Assembly (NCBI GenBank): GCA_018257865.1
Contig: JAEUBA010000025.1
Span: 124,001 to 188,000 of the forward strand
Origin: Stereocaulon alpinum
Taxonomy: Eukaryota > Ascomycota > Lecanoromycetes > Lecanorales > Stereocaulaceae
Direction: 5' to 3'
DNA length: 64,000 bases
Shown piece after piece: positions 11,250 through 23,229 of this stretch; the first letter of the stretch is position 1; each line of letters begins with the position of its first letter. The notes beneath the pieces are model-generated. The model ran no database searches, was not told the origin of the DNA, and saw only the letters and a list, made by a program, of their open reading frames with translations. Both the position numbers and the translations under genes were made by a program.

Positions 11250-12330
11250 AATGACAGTACATGATCGTGTACCATTCCAGAGCTCTTTTGAATGGAATTT
11301 GGAGTTACCAGGGCTACAGCAGCAGCCATACTGGGTTGTTCACCAAGGCAATGTGTTGTAATGAGGAGAGTCGGGGCTCTGTTGGCTAGAGACTGCGGTT
11401 TGCGACCGTAGTAATGGCGTAATGATACAACAGCAATGAGGAGAGCAGCCCAGACGGTGAGATGAGCGACGTTGAGGATGACTTAGAGAAGTCAAAGTAA
11501 TGTAAAACGAGTCCAAGGCTGGTGGTCGCTAAGCTGTGGTCGTTAGGTGAGAGTGTAAGAGTGGTGATCTTTTTGCCTCCTTCTGGCCCCAAGTCTTGAA
11601 GGAAGTGCCACGTCTTCATGAATCCGTACCCTTTCAGAGCCCATTGGAAGGAGATCAGGGGTTACTTGGGCTACAGGAGCAGCCATGTTTGGTTCTTTGT
11701 GAAGATGATGTATTGAAAGGTGGATATGGTAATGCTGATTGCAGCACAGAACGATTTGCAACCATCTTAGCGATGCAGTAATTGAGAAGAGTCCAGAGAG
11801 AAGCTGCCACGTAGCTTCCTGAGCGAAGTTGTCAGGTGTGCACCACCAACCTATCTGAGTCAAATCCAGTTCGCGGGTCGCAAGGGTTCGGGAAGCGGTG
11901 TGGTTGCTGAGTTTGTGTTGCCGTAAGAATTCCCTGGTCCTCTGTATTGAGCTCCTCGCCGAAGATGTAATGTTCTGTAGTTACAACGTCAAGGATGATC
12001 CGGAGGAGATCATGCAGAACTTGTCCAACATTGAAGGTTGCAGAGCTGTACACCGGTTACTAGGTGAGAGTGCAATACCGTTGATCACTTTGCGTGCTTC
12101 TGGCCCCATGTGGCAGGAAGTGCCACGTCTCCATGATGGAGCACCATTTGAAGGTGAATCGAACCGACGCTTGGAACCATCTGAGGTAAAGGAGTAGCCA
12201 CGATGAGCTGTAAGATAAGAGAGGTTGTCGACAGGAAGAGAGATGTAGCTCTGATTGCTGGATTGACTGAGGGATTGCGACCGTAAAAATGTTGCAGTAG
12301 TCGTTGAAACAAACAAAAGACAAGCCGCTA
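11250..12330. repeat. Diverged tandem repeat family C (about 3 copies)
   Basis: Blocks built around GAAGTGCCACGTCTTCATGA and TTCTGGCCCCA recur at about 11583-11620 and 12092-12137, with a weaker partner ending near 11255-11340. Each block with GGTGAGAGTGTAAGAG upstream is followed by a GGGCTACAGCAGCAGCCAT-like block (about 11310, 11660, 12175). Spacing is roughly 350 and 500 bp. Minus-strand peptides MKTWHFLQDLG and METWHFLPHGA are frame shadows of the same block. Copies differ by many substitutions and indels. Confidence 0.7.
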
Positions 12331-14007
12331 GATAATGAAGGATAGTAAAGCAACGCTGATGATGACTCGGAGAACTTTATGTATAATGGGTTCGACCCTT
12401 GTGGTCTCAGAGCTGTGTGTTGGTTGTTGTGGGAGGGTGTGGAAGGTGAGAAACAACAAACTCGAAATGAGCTTGTTGATCTTGGCTTGCTCGGCGTTGC
12501 TAGCGAAGAGAATGAAACACGTGTCTACATGACGTCGGATGCCGGACTGATAAGGGTAAAGAGAGACTGGTATATCTAGTGTACATGATCAATACCGGAA
12601 GCTTCTATGAAAGCATAGACCGCGCCGGAGGCTTGGAAGAACATCAGGACTATTTGTATCTATAAGAGAGGTGTCTAAGTAGATGAACAACCTTTCATAC
12701 AGATAAAAGTTGGTGGAAAGACGAGCCAGCTCTGAGGTAGATAGTATAAGGATGGAGGGAGGAGAGAGGTGGTAGAGGGTGGTTATATGGATACTCACAG
12801 ATGCCGCTGCAGTGCGTCCTATGCTGTGAACTACAAAGCACGACCATGGGATCAATGAAGCACATAACGGCTCTTTGGACTGCTTGTCACTCTAAACAGC
12901 AAGAAGAGTGCCCACATGCCCAGTGATTCAATTGCAGAGTGGCTCTTGCGGGTGTTAGTCACTCCTAACGACACAGAAGGTTGTCTTCACAACTCTTGAC
13001 TCGAGTGCAGACTGTCCTCTTACCTCTCCAGGCAGGGACGACTTGGCAAATCTGATGGAGCTGTTTACAGAATAAATGTTCAGCCATGGTCATTCCACTA
13101 AGTGATCATTGAAAGAAAACTTGAGCAGACTATGCTATCAAACATGCTTGTCGCCGAAGCCTATCTCCAGCGAATGAAGAGTCCATTGTACTATTGGTTG
13201 TAATTGCCAGCCCCATCATTCACGAGAAGCTGTATGCTACAGAAGGAAATCGCTTAGGAGTGAAGTAGTGGGACGTCATCTGCACTGCCCCAACGGAGAA
13301 GTGAGGGAGATGGAGATTCGAGGCTTGGGGCGGCCAAGACGTCTATATACCTGTATCTACGCATGTAAGTGATGGTAGCCGCCGAAACGAAGACATTCGT
13401 AGATTGACATCGTAGAATTGCACTCAGTTTTTGAAAAGGTAAATTTTCGAAGTAGACAGATCAAATTGCCAGGAACTAACGCAATTGAACGATAAAGTCC
13501 ATTGAATACATGATGGTCTAGGATGAGGAGTAGTTACAATTGGGGCATTCACGATGGGGAGATATTTCCGAAAATGCCCAAGTAATGACACAATTCCAAT
13601 TTTTGATGATTACTTCTGGGCGCTTCATAGATCAAGAGCTCATGCTGAGAGAGGGCCTTGGCGACTGAAGTCTTGGGACAAAGAGATGAAATGGTAAAGT
13701 GAAGTGCTTGTCACGTTCTAGTAGGAATCTTTGTTTGTAGACGTCGGCAGTGTATATGGCTGCTATTATTTACTGTGAATGTAAGGATGTCAGATATCTC
13801 CGGAGAAAGGTATAGCCGTGGCCGGTTATCTTCTTGGCGCGGATTTGAAATTGATGCATTAGTGCATAACTTTTGCCACGCCATGCCGCATCTCGGCGTC
13901 TGGGCGAAGTTCAGCTCTCCGTTACAGCCTCGATGCCTGACTCTTTAACTCACTCCTTTATCCGCACTGTGCAATCCCTCAATTTTCAACCTTAGCGTAC
14001 CTTCACA
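12331..14007. other. Gene-free stretch before the fatty-acid hydroxylase
   Basis: About 1.7 kb with no open frame longer than 90 codons that looks coding and no repeat I could recognise. The last few hundred bases should hold the promoter of the downstream hydroxylase gene. Confidence 0.5.
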
Positions 14008-15308
14008 ATGCCTGGAATACCACTCCCTACTCTTCCGACCCAAGATGTGGAGAAACACAACACAGAAAAGTCTTGCTATGTAACTGTTGGCGCCAACGTC
14101 TACGATATCACATCTTTCCTTGAGGATCATCCGGGAGGAGGAGACCTGATACTGCAGTATGGAGGGAAAGATGTCTCGGAAATAATGCGCGATGAATTAT
14201 CACACTCTCACAGCGAATCCGCCTATGACATCCTCAATGAGCACTTGATAGGCTTCGTCGCCAATGAGAAAGTCATGAAAGCCGTCGTAGAGCACGACAG
14301 ACCAGAGGACATTCTACCTTTATTACCAAACGAAGAGGGAATGGAAGCCCTGAAAGCCAATGGCGTCGCTGATGAAGTCAGCAAAAGCAGACCTATCTTT
14401 GCCGCGACTGGTCTTTCAGGAGTAGAAGATCTGACTAAGGAGACCGACCTGAGCATCGATTACAAGACACACAGATTCCTGGACCTAAACAAGCCACTCT
14501 TGATGCAAGTGTGGAATGGTGGCTTCACAAAAGACTTTTACCTAGAACAAGTACACCGGCCACGTTACTACACAAAGGGAGACTCAGCGCCGCTGTTCGG
14601 CAATTTCTTGGAACCGTTAAGCAAGACGGCATGGTATGTCATACCGATAGCGTGGCTGCCACCGGTAGCGTACGGAACATATCTGGCATACCATGGCTTG
14701 CCATCGGTCTTTCAAACCGCGGCATACTGGATGATTGGCCTCTTCTTGTGGACCCTCGTGGAGTACGGACTTCACAGGGGTTTGTTTCATGTTGATAAGT
14801 AAGGCAGACCTCAATGAAGCTTCATGGTGCTTGCTACTAACTCTTCTTCAGATACCTTCCAGACAACAGAGTCGGCATCACAGGTCACTTCCTTCTCCAT
14901 GGAATCCATCACTACCTTCCTATGGACAAATACCGCCTTGTCATGCCACCCACCCTTTTCATTGCTCTTGCAACACCGTTCTACAAGCTCGCCCATACAG
15001 TCTTCTTTTACGATTGGTATGCCGCAACAGCCGTGTTCTGCGGTGGAATCTTCGGCTACATTTGTTACGACCTTACACACTACTTCCTCCACCACAAGAA
15101 GTAAGTATTCTAGAGGTTTGGATTGTATAACGCAGATCTAATGGTTCATTGTAGTCTTCCATCCTACTACCGCCAACTCAAGAAGTACCACCTCCAGCAC
15201 CACTATGCAAACTTCGAGCTAGGCTTTGGCGTCACGAGCCGCTTCTGGGACACAGTCTTTGGCACTGAGCTCGGCGAACCTACTGCGAAAGCAGCCAAAG
15301 CCGCATGA
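14008..15308 (+). CDS. SCS7: Sphingolipid fatty-acid 2-hydroxylase with cytochrome b5 domain
   Basis: Adds the alpha-hydroxyl group to the very-long-chain fatty acid of ceramide at the endoplasmic reticulum, taking electrons through its fused cytochrome b5 domain. Exons 14008-14798, 14852-15100 and 15155-15308 give 397 aa, close to yeast Scs7 (384). The heme-binding HPGGGD is at residues 41-46, with the second ligand in SHSHSESAYDIL. The di-iron histidine clusters are complete: HRGLFH, HFLLHGIHH, HYFLHH and HLQHHYAN. Hydrophobic segments occur around WYVIPIAWLPPVAYG, AAYWMIGLFLWTL and VFCGGIFGYICYDL. Both introns fall inside the hydroxylase domain. The C-terminus ends KAAKAA without a recognisable KKXX signal. 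Confidence 0.95.
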
Positions 15309-16182
15309 GAGCTCATTGTGTAAACTTTTAGCGGTATAGTGCATAGCAAGGGCGTCTGTGATGGTTTGAGCATGGGTTGGGACTGTTGCTGAGCATTAGA
15401 GGATACCTAACATCCTTTAATTTCGTGTACCGGTACATGTGTATATTAGCTCGCGTGTACTTTATGACTACGCTTTTGCGATTGTTTTTTTCCACAAGCA
15501 CTGACAGCTTCAACAATTCAGCCTAATGTTGACCCACCACTACATTCAGCTGTACTTGAGATGCACAGCGGCATGACAGCCAGTAAGTCCTCCATTACTT
15601 AGTCTGCGCAATATCCGACTCAGCGGCAACTTGCGGGCATATCGTGCAGGGATTGCTTTCACCTATGGGAGTGAACACTCATGGCTGCGCCGCGCCAAGC
15701 ACTGGTGCAAAAGCCTTTTGATTGCATCTCAGCTTGTTTCACATACCTACTCAGCCTCCACAACATCCACTCCCAAAATATGCAGACTACTCTCAAATAG
15801 TGAATCATGTCCCGGTGGTTTTGTAGGTTCAGGCACCTTGCTGTTCGTCGGTGCTTGAACGCTGGATGAAGGACAATTCCTTACTGCCACTTGGGAGCAG
15901 AGTTTCAGCCAGCCCACTTCAGCCAATACACCTCCACCCGCTTGCAGTATATGTGATACTTGCTAGTGCGTCAATGAGAAGATGTGAGACGAGTTCTTTG
16001 TTGCGAGCGTCTGTTTTCGTTGCTTTTCTTTGTGGGTGGTCAAAACATCTTCCGTTTCCGGTCAGGCTACACAGGGTACCCAAACCAACTTCTCTTCGCA
16101 ATGTCCTCCAAATCCTGCTCAGTCTTCTTGCAAACGCCTTCCTTCCTTACTTCGAGTACCAGTCTTCGAGAACGGCCGCATA
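15309..16182. other. Intergenic, no gene seen
   Basis: About 870 bp between the hydroxylase gene and the next start. Open frames on the plus strand (15631-15858, 15851-16183) are short and lack features. It likely contains the terminator of the upstream gene and the promoter of the GPI-type gene. Confidence 0.45.
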
Positions 16183-16883
16183 ATGTATACCCAACACCTC
16201 CCCACACTCGCTTTCCTGGCCTTCGCCAGCCCCTCTATCGCTGATCAGGTACCAACTCCCCTTGTTTCCCCACCAATCGAGCACCACCCATATTGATAAC
16301 CTATCGACAGTTCGGTACCTTAGAAAAAGATATTGCATCCCTGGAAAACGCCCACACCGACATCGCCAACTCCGTCTTCGCCTGGGCCGAAACCGAAACC
16401 TCCATTCCCACAGACGTCCTCGAGAAGGAGTTCGCCAATTACTTCGACGTGCTAGCCTCCGAAACCACGGCCCCAATTCCTGGCTTCCTCACTTATCTCC
16501 CAACGCCCCTCGTTACACCTGCCAGCGAGCTCTTGGTCTCCGAGGCGACTTTGGTGGCGAACGATTTGGCGTCCACGGCTGGAACCGAGGGTAAAGGGAA
16601 GATGACAGTCACTAGCAGTGGGACGACGAGTGTGGCGAAGGCTACCAGTTATATGACTAGTAAGATGGCGGGGACCGGTAGCCCATCAGCTGGCACTATA
16701 GGTATGAGTAATTCTATGAATGGGACAAAACCGATGACGGGCCCTTTGGCGCCGCCCAAGTTTACGACTAGTCCGCCGAAGACGCAGAATAAGAATGTGG
16801 CAAGCCAGAGTCCACCAGCGGGCGTTCTGGCTGCGGTGGGAGTGGGATTGGCTGGGGTCTTTGGGGTTATGCTTTGCTTGTAA
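16183..16883 (+). CDS. Small GPI-anchored-type secreted protein
   Basis: Exons 16183-16248 and 16311-16883 give 212 aa. Exon 1 encodes a signal peptide (MYTQHLPTLAFLAFASPSIA), and the intron follows immediately at ADQ. The mature part starts FGTLEKDIASLENAHTDIA and is followed by a Ser/Thr/Gly-rich region. The C-terminus is a hydrophobic tail (GVLAAVGVGLAGVFGVMLCL) with small residues ahead of it, the pattern of a GPI-attachment signal. A cell-wall or plasma-membrane surface role is inferred from this architecture only. A model starting at the first ATG of the long exon (16293) would lose the signal peptide and lie partly in the intron. No named family recognised. Confidence 0.75.
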
Positions 16884-17828
16884 GTGGAGCGAGGGATGAA
16901 GGTAATGAGTACTCTGGCGTTGGATATAGACTGCTGTTTGGGTCACATGATACGGATAGTGTGGAGTAGATAGAATGAATAAGATGTGTCGCGATAGATG
17001 AACCTCATCTCTACCTAATTTATCATATTATTCAACGTTAAGCTTGTTCATTCTGTTGTACTTTGATAAAGTCACTCAAACTGCGGGTTTTTGACTATGT
17101 CATCTCAAAAGCAAAATGTCATGCAGAGGAGACACCTAGCGGCAAGCTTGAAGTTCTCTTTTGGAGCTAAGGCGTCCAAGAATGGCAAAGAAATGATAAG
17201 GTCAGCAAGAAGGGTTTCAAAACGTTGACAACATCACGTAACTTTCTGTTGGTAATTGGCCCATTGAACACGTACGTGGTGACTTCGCTCCTGAATGCTG
17301 GATTATCAGACTCGCTGGTGACAAACAGATGTGGACGTATAAATGAACGACATTTAGTTGGAAAGCAGCAATGGCTGGGTAGTTAGAAGATCCGTTATTA
17401 TTGCACGACTCCTATATGTTGCTTATATTGGAACGAGCAAGCGTATTGACCAATTGAACAATAGCTGTACTCCAACTGATGCCAAACAAGCAGAAATACC
17501 AAACCGCCTCGCAAGCCTCCCCCTACTTTGGATCACATGACCTGGGAACTAGAAGATTTAGCGTCCGCCAGATTTTCGGCACGGAGTCTGCAACCACCAA
17601 CCTTCTGACCACTCTCTCACACTGCCAAAGACAGAGGCGACCACTCAGTCGTGCTCAGTTGTCTAACAGGCACTAATATAGGGTCCAATCTCTGTCAGTC
17701 CATATTGATAAAGGGTTTGCTCAAACGCTGCCTTCTCCTTGACCTCTCTGACCGCCCAAAGTGAACAACCTTTCATTCCTGTCAAGACCCCCACAACTGT
17801 GCAGAGCCATACCAGTAGTCTCGAAAAA
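16884..17828. other. Intergenic, promoter side of splicing-factor gene
   Basis: About 945 bp without a credible gene. An in-frame ATG at 17739 would extend the next protein by 30 residues; I consider it leader because the conserved N-terminus begins at 17829. Confidence 0.45.
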
Positions 17829-19760
17829 ATGTCAGGCCTTAACGTGGAGGAACTACTAGATTCCACAGCGAATGCTGCACCCTCCGAATCCAAGGCTTCT
17901 CGCTCGAAAGACCGTGAAGAACGATACAAGGGTGACCGTCATGACCGTGACCGCTACCGAGATCGTAGCCGCGATAGGGACCGAAGGCATCGAGATAGAA
18001 GCAGGGACAGATTGAAGAAGGACAAAGATGCCGACGGAGATGTGGCTATGGGAAGTCCCAAGAGCGAGCGAACAAACGGACGTGAGAGTCACCGAAGCAA
18101 GAGAAGAAGCCGTAGCAGAGACAGCGATAGACGTCACTCACGCCGTCATAGGGACTCTGCAGATGCTGATGACTCCATTCGTTCATCTGGAGGGGATTTC
18201 TACCGTGGTGGTGGGCGTGCCCGAACTCGTTCAAGATCGCCTGACGGTGATAGGTACTATAGGCCAGGAGGTCGGGCTCGGCGCGACGACGACGATAGAG
18301 TCCGGGAGAGAAGCCCACGCCGCGACCGTCCTGCTGGGCGACGACGGACGCCTAGTCCTAAAGCCAAAGAGCCCACACCCCAACCAACTGAGGATGAGCG
18401 TGATCGGAGGACTGTCTTTGTGCAGCAACTCGCTGCTCGATTGAGGACTAAAGAGCTGATTGCATTCTTTGAGAAGGTTGGTCCAGTCAAAGAGGCACAG
18501 ATCGTCAAGGATCGAGTTAGTGGCAGGTCCAAAGGGTACGCAAGTGAACCACGCCTTGCTTGAGTCGCAGCTAATTAGTCCCCATAGTGTTGGCTATGTC
18601 GAATTCAAACAAGAAGAATCAGTACAGATGGCTATCCAGCTTACAGGCCAGAAGCTTCTAGGCATTCCGATCATCGCCCAGCTCACCGAAGCGGAGAAAA
18701 ACCGTCAAGCTCGCAACCCCGAAGCCACAAGCAGCAACCCGAACCAGATCCCTTTCCATAGGCTTTACGTAGGAAATATACATTTCAGCATCACTGAGAG
18801 TGACCTACAGAATGTCTTCGAACCTTTCGGCGAGCTCGAGTTTGTCCAGCTACAGAAGGAAGAACAAGGGCGAAGTAGAGGTTATGGCTTTGTCCAGTCA
18901 GTGTCCCTTTAGCCTCCTTAAATGTCTTGTCACTAATTTTGCCCAGGTTTCGTGATCCGAATCAGGCCAGAGAGGCTCTTGAGAAGATGAATGGCTTTGA
19001 CCTTGCTGGGCGTCCCATCAGGGTTGGCCTCGGTAACGATAAGTTCACCCCTGAATCTACCGCAAATCTGCTTCAGCGGTTTCAAGGGCAAGAACACCAA
19101 CGCAACTATCAGGGATCAGCCTTCTCCGGTCATGGTGGCCGGGGCTCACAAGCTGGTGGTGCAGGTGGCGCGTTCGATCGTGCCGGCGGCCGGGACAACG
19201 AGAAAGGCGGAGGAGGTGCCAGCGCCCTGGATGATACAGATGTTGCTGGTGTGAATTTCAATAACTATAGCCGAGATGCTTTGATGAGGAAGCTTGCGCG
19301 AACAGATGACCCGACACCAGAAACCAACGGTACCGACCAGAAGCGTCCCATTGCCAAACCCAAGACCGAGAACAAGCCCCTTCCTGTCAGTGTTAATCAA
19401 GCCAGTCGTTGCGTTCTACTGAGGAACATGTTCAATCCTCAAGAGTACGTCATGCCCTCCCCAACTCCACTATATCATATATTTACTGACATGATATCTA
19501 GGGAGGAAGGCGAAGCATGGATCAAAGAGCTCGAAGACGACGTTCGAGCTGAGTGTACCGAGAAATACGGGAAAGTCGTTCACATTGCTCTAGATCCGAA
19601 CACCGCAGGCGACATCTACCTCAAATTCGACCGTGTCACAGGAGGCGAAAACGCCATCAAAGGTCTCAACGGACGCTTCTTCGGAGGTCGCCAAATCAGC
19701 GCTCAACCCGTTGTCGACGCCGTCTACAGCTCCCTTTTCTCTCGCACATCAGCGCTTTGA
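17829..19760 (+). CDS. rsd1: RBM39/Rsd1-type splicing factor, RS domain plus three RRMs
   Basis: Nuclear SR-like protein of the CC1/RBM39 family that links 3' splice-site factors during pre-mRNA splicing. Exons 17829-18535, 18588-18896, 18947-19444 and 19502-19760 give 590 aa. Residues about 20-200 are an Arg/Ser/Asp-rich RS domain. RRM1 follows (TVFVQQLAARL ... VGYVEFK). RRM2 carries RLYVGNIHFS and RGYGFVQF, with the intron splitting the RNP1 motif. A Gly/Gln-rich linker leads to a C-terminal U2AF-homology-type RRM (CVLLRNMFNPQEEEGEAW ... GRFFGGR), where the acidic helix and the Arg-x-Phe-like loop used for binding tryptophan ligands are visible. The start MSGLNVEELLDS matches fungal relatives. 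Confidence 0.9.
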
Positions 19761-20541
19761 GCTGCTAATGAATTCCACTAGTCCCTTCACCCTATCCAAG
19801 ACCTTCTCTACCTAATTCGACTGGCAGGAACAGTGGGACACCAGCGTACTCTTCCGCGAATGCTTGCTTTTGACGATGCTTACCTGTGGCAGAGATAGTA
19901 CGCTCCTTGAACATTCATGCGCATCCCTGATCATTTGATGGCACACGGTCTGAAGTACCAGGCATAGACAACAGGAACGAGACTGCAATTGCTCACTAGG
20001 CTGTCTTGTAATCACTTAATGCGATATTTCGGTATCTAATTGCAATACGATGATGTCACATGTCTTCTTCGTCCCACTAGTCTCACCTGGCGCACAGTTG
20101 CATACGCCGTTCCAGTTCAACCAATGCATGTATAAATATTGATCATCTAAATGAACATAGGATAACTTTGAAAGTACCTCCACAAGCTTCAGCATCTCAA
20201 TCCCATCCTTCACAATGTCAATCTTCTTCTACTCCAGCCCCAACTCCCCGAAACGCTAAAATCAAACCCAATTGCTACCTCCCTCCACAGCCCTTAGCAA
20301 CAACAGCCAAGTCCCCACTAACCTAGCGAGATCTACCAGCTCACGTATAATTTTCTGCTCGACACCTTCAGCCAATCCTCCAACCAGCCCTAGGTATAGT
20401 CATGACGGCAAAGACTTGGATGTCTGTCTTCTGAGTCACCACCATGCAGATCCTGTGGACTTTGAAAGGGTTTTCAGCGCGGATTAGGTTCAAAGCTGGA
20501 TTGATGCTGCTGATACGTGTCTGGTCTCCGTGAAGAGTCCC
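19761..20541. other. Intergenic with an interrupted start-like segment
   Basis: A TATAAATA at about 20130 precedes CACAATG at 20214-20220, whose frame (MSIFFYSSPNSPKR) ends after 14 codons. This could be the eroded 5' end of a gene; nothing downstream extends it convincingly. Otherwise empty. Confidence 0.3.
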
Positions 20542-21141
20542 TTAACGCTGCGGGAATATCCTATGGCACGCGAAGACAGTCCCCCATCTCCCATGTGTTG
20601 GCACAGGACGGACGAGAGTCCAGTTAAGACCCAAGGGATTTCCAAAGCGGCGTATACAGCCTGGAAACGCGTCTTGTACTGTTTTCGCTCTTGAGTAGCG
20701 GGTCCCGCAGCGGGGACATTCGAAACGGTTCCCGGGATTCGTAGGTCTCGTTACCGGGCGCTGAATCTCTGGTGTGACAATGCCGCAATATGCCGTGAGA
20801 TTGCTCTCAGGCATGTTCGGGTTGTTGTGGGATCGTTGCATGGCTCCGTGGGAGCTGCTAACGCTGGGCCCAGAAAACCCCAAGCTCTTGCCGTGAGGAA
20901 CGACATTTGGATTTGTCAGCTGATAAATAGACTCTGGGCATGACGAGCCCTCACTTTCTGAGCCTCGTCTGACATTTGGAGCTCTGCGATTGTGCTGCGA
21001 CAGCGTAGTTTTTTTGCAAACTTGTTGCTGGCGATGGTCCCATAGATCAGATCGTTTTCGATACTGCTTTTGATTGAACAGCATCGAGATATCGTCTTCT
21101 GTTGTTTTGTTACCTGCTCTTCGCAAAGTTGTTGCTGGCAA
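20542..21141 (-). pseudogene. Decayed C2H2-type zinc-finger gene
   Basis: The 199-codon frame contains RFECPRCGTRYSRAKTVQ followed by DAFPGCIRRFGNPLGLNW. This resembles a finger family common in Dothideomycetes, whose usual form has a His in the position occupied here by Ala (V-x-D-H-F) and ends in a W-x-D-H-like motif. Here the first His is Ala and the terminal His is absent (NWTLVRP), so zinc binding should be impaired. The upstream half is Ser/Asn-rich without features. It may alternatively be a divergent functional copy; loss of ligands and the gene-poor surroundings favour decay. Confidence 0.5.
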
Positions 21142-21305
21142 AGCGAGCCCTGGGCTTCAGGGAATGGTGGTGGTGTTGATGCGAACGGATGGGTGGTTGT
21201 GGGTTTTAGGGAACGGAACTGGGTGTTGATAGTTACGCGTCTGAGGAAACCGTAGCGAGGTGCCGTTGGCACACGGCCTCCTGTTTGGAGCCCCGACAGG
21301 GGCAA

Positions 21306-23171
21306 CCCATGAAGGGTGAGGCTGCCAGCAACCTCTCGAAGGGTGAGATTGCCGTAGCGTCTTCCTCAGCAGAAATCAGGTATCAGTGTGCTTGGATAAC
21401 CATGGTAGCGCTCTTTGTGGCATGATCGTCGAAGTTGCCGAGAGTGGTCGTTAGGTTTGTGGTGTTGTTAGGGGATAGGAATATTGTGGGCGCTTGTAAA
21501 TGTGGAAATGAACCTGTACTTATAACATTAGCTTTTGTGTGCTACAGGTGATTTGTGGTATCATGATATCACATCACATTAGCGAGAATCTGGTTTGGGA
21601 CGTCCGATATAGGCACTCACAACGCGCAAGGCTGGCGCGGCAGGTACGAATAATTGGAAGGGGACGGAAGCTAAGGTCTGGCAATTATTACTCTATCAGG
21701 ACTTTGTCTTTTAGGGGTGTATCTCAGGTTTCAAACGAATTCTTTTCTGCTACCGATCTGTCTTACTATTACAGAGAAATGCGATTTATTTATCTCCATC
21801 GTTTCCTTCAATGCTATCCGCTGACCTTCAAATCTCTTGAAGTCCGTCGCAAGTCACCCAGTGCCGATCCTCACCATTCATGGCTCTCCGAATGTAGAAA
21901 TGTCTATTGGGATATAACACCAGTGGCCAGCCGCTCTCTGTATGGTCTCCATATGTCCATTAGCGATCTGCTCGTCGAATACAACAATTTCGAGTGGACC
22001 GATTTCGATACGGAATAACAACAATTGACTGTTCTCTTGGCCGATTATCTGCCCGATTTGTATATCGATTTCGCTTGGTGTGATTGCTGGCATATGTGTG
22101 CACGAGTAATGCCCTTCAACCATCTTGATGTGTCCATCCTCGTGTTCGAGAAGGTAGCGTGGTTTGAACATTGAGTCGATCGGCTGAGAATTCATACCAA
22201 GCTCGTTGGCGAGTCTTATTTCCGGGTAGAGATGGATATCAAGGCCCATAAGAACGAAGAACCTGGAGACCATGATTTTGACCAGGCATTCCGAAACCAG
22301 CGGAGAAGTCTATCGGCATCCGCCTCCAGGCTCACAAAGCAAGCTTGTTTAAAATTGATAAACAAGGTCTTGACTTTGAGCGGCTCACGCAAGTACTTCA
22401 ACGCGCATGCGAAGGCATGCATCTTTCCTTCTGCGTACTTGGACATGGCCCAGGTGTCGCCAATGTTAAGCACCAAGGTGTGAAAAACGGGTACGGTTGT
22501 AACACACCCGTCAAGACGGCAATGCGTCAGAGCTTGATGTTGCCAATCTCTGCAAGTCGGATCCATAGTCGCCAATGATGGAAAGATTGGCGATTAGCCA
22601 TTTGCGAACTACGTGGTAGAAGCCATAGCTCAGCAAAATCCAGTAGCGACGAAGAGGAGAGAATCACTAACATATCTTTATATATAAGACGTTGGTGCTT
22701 GAGCCTGTTAGGGAAAGGTCGATTGAGATCTATGCATCCTTCCTCCCAGACCACGGCACAGGTAAAGAGCCTCCTCTACCGGCACAGACTTAGGAAGAAC
22801 TGATGTCGCTATACAGTATTTCTACATCTCCGTCAGCGGTCAAATGAGCTTTCTGGAATATTTCAACTTACACCGCATTCCCAATCGTAGCCATAGAAAC
22901 GGAACAGACACCACAAAACTTGGCGTACACATCTTGCTGTAAGGTGAGCGTTGAAGAAGGTGGGAATATGTATGACATTGGAAGAGCGCGAGCAGGTCAA
23001 CGTTGCTTTGACAGCCTTCGACTAATTGGCTCTCTTGGTTTGCTGCGAGTCGAAGAGCGTCTGAAGCATTCTGCAGCTGGCCCAAAAGCTGTGATTACTT
23101 CATGACTTGTTATGGCCGTTGTCTGCAACTGAAATGACCTTAGCTATCAAGCTCTCTGTTTTGTAGCTGGT
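21306..23171. other. Degenerate stretch with short conflicting open frames
   Basis: Frames at 21539-22018 (+), 22273-21878 (-), 22575-22216 (-) and 22754-22527 (-) overlap and disagree. The minus-strand peptides (for example LDIHLYPEIRLANELGM, then RYLLEHEDGH) read like exons of one gene broken by frame changes. No start, family or splice pattern could be fixed. Possibly a dead gene; no repeat recognised. Confidence 0.3.
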
Positions 23172-23229
23172 TCACATATAGACATTCTCGAGTAAATGCT
23201 TCTGTTTAGTTGGGTTGAGAACGGTTGAC

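Noticed and set aside
16147..16476. 109-codon minus-strand Arg/Trp-rich frame
   Set aside because: Antisense of the GPI-type gene, which has a signal peptide, clean intron and GPI tail.
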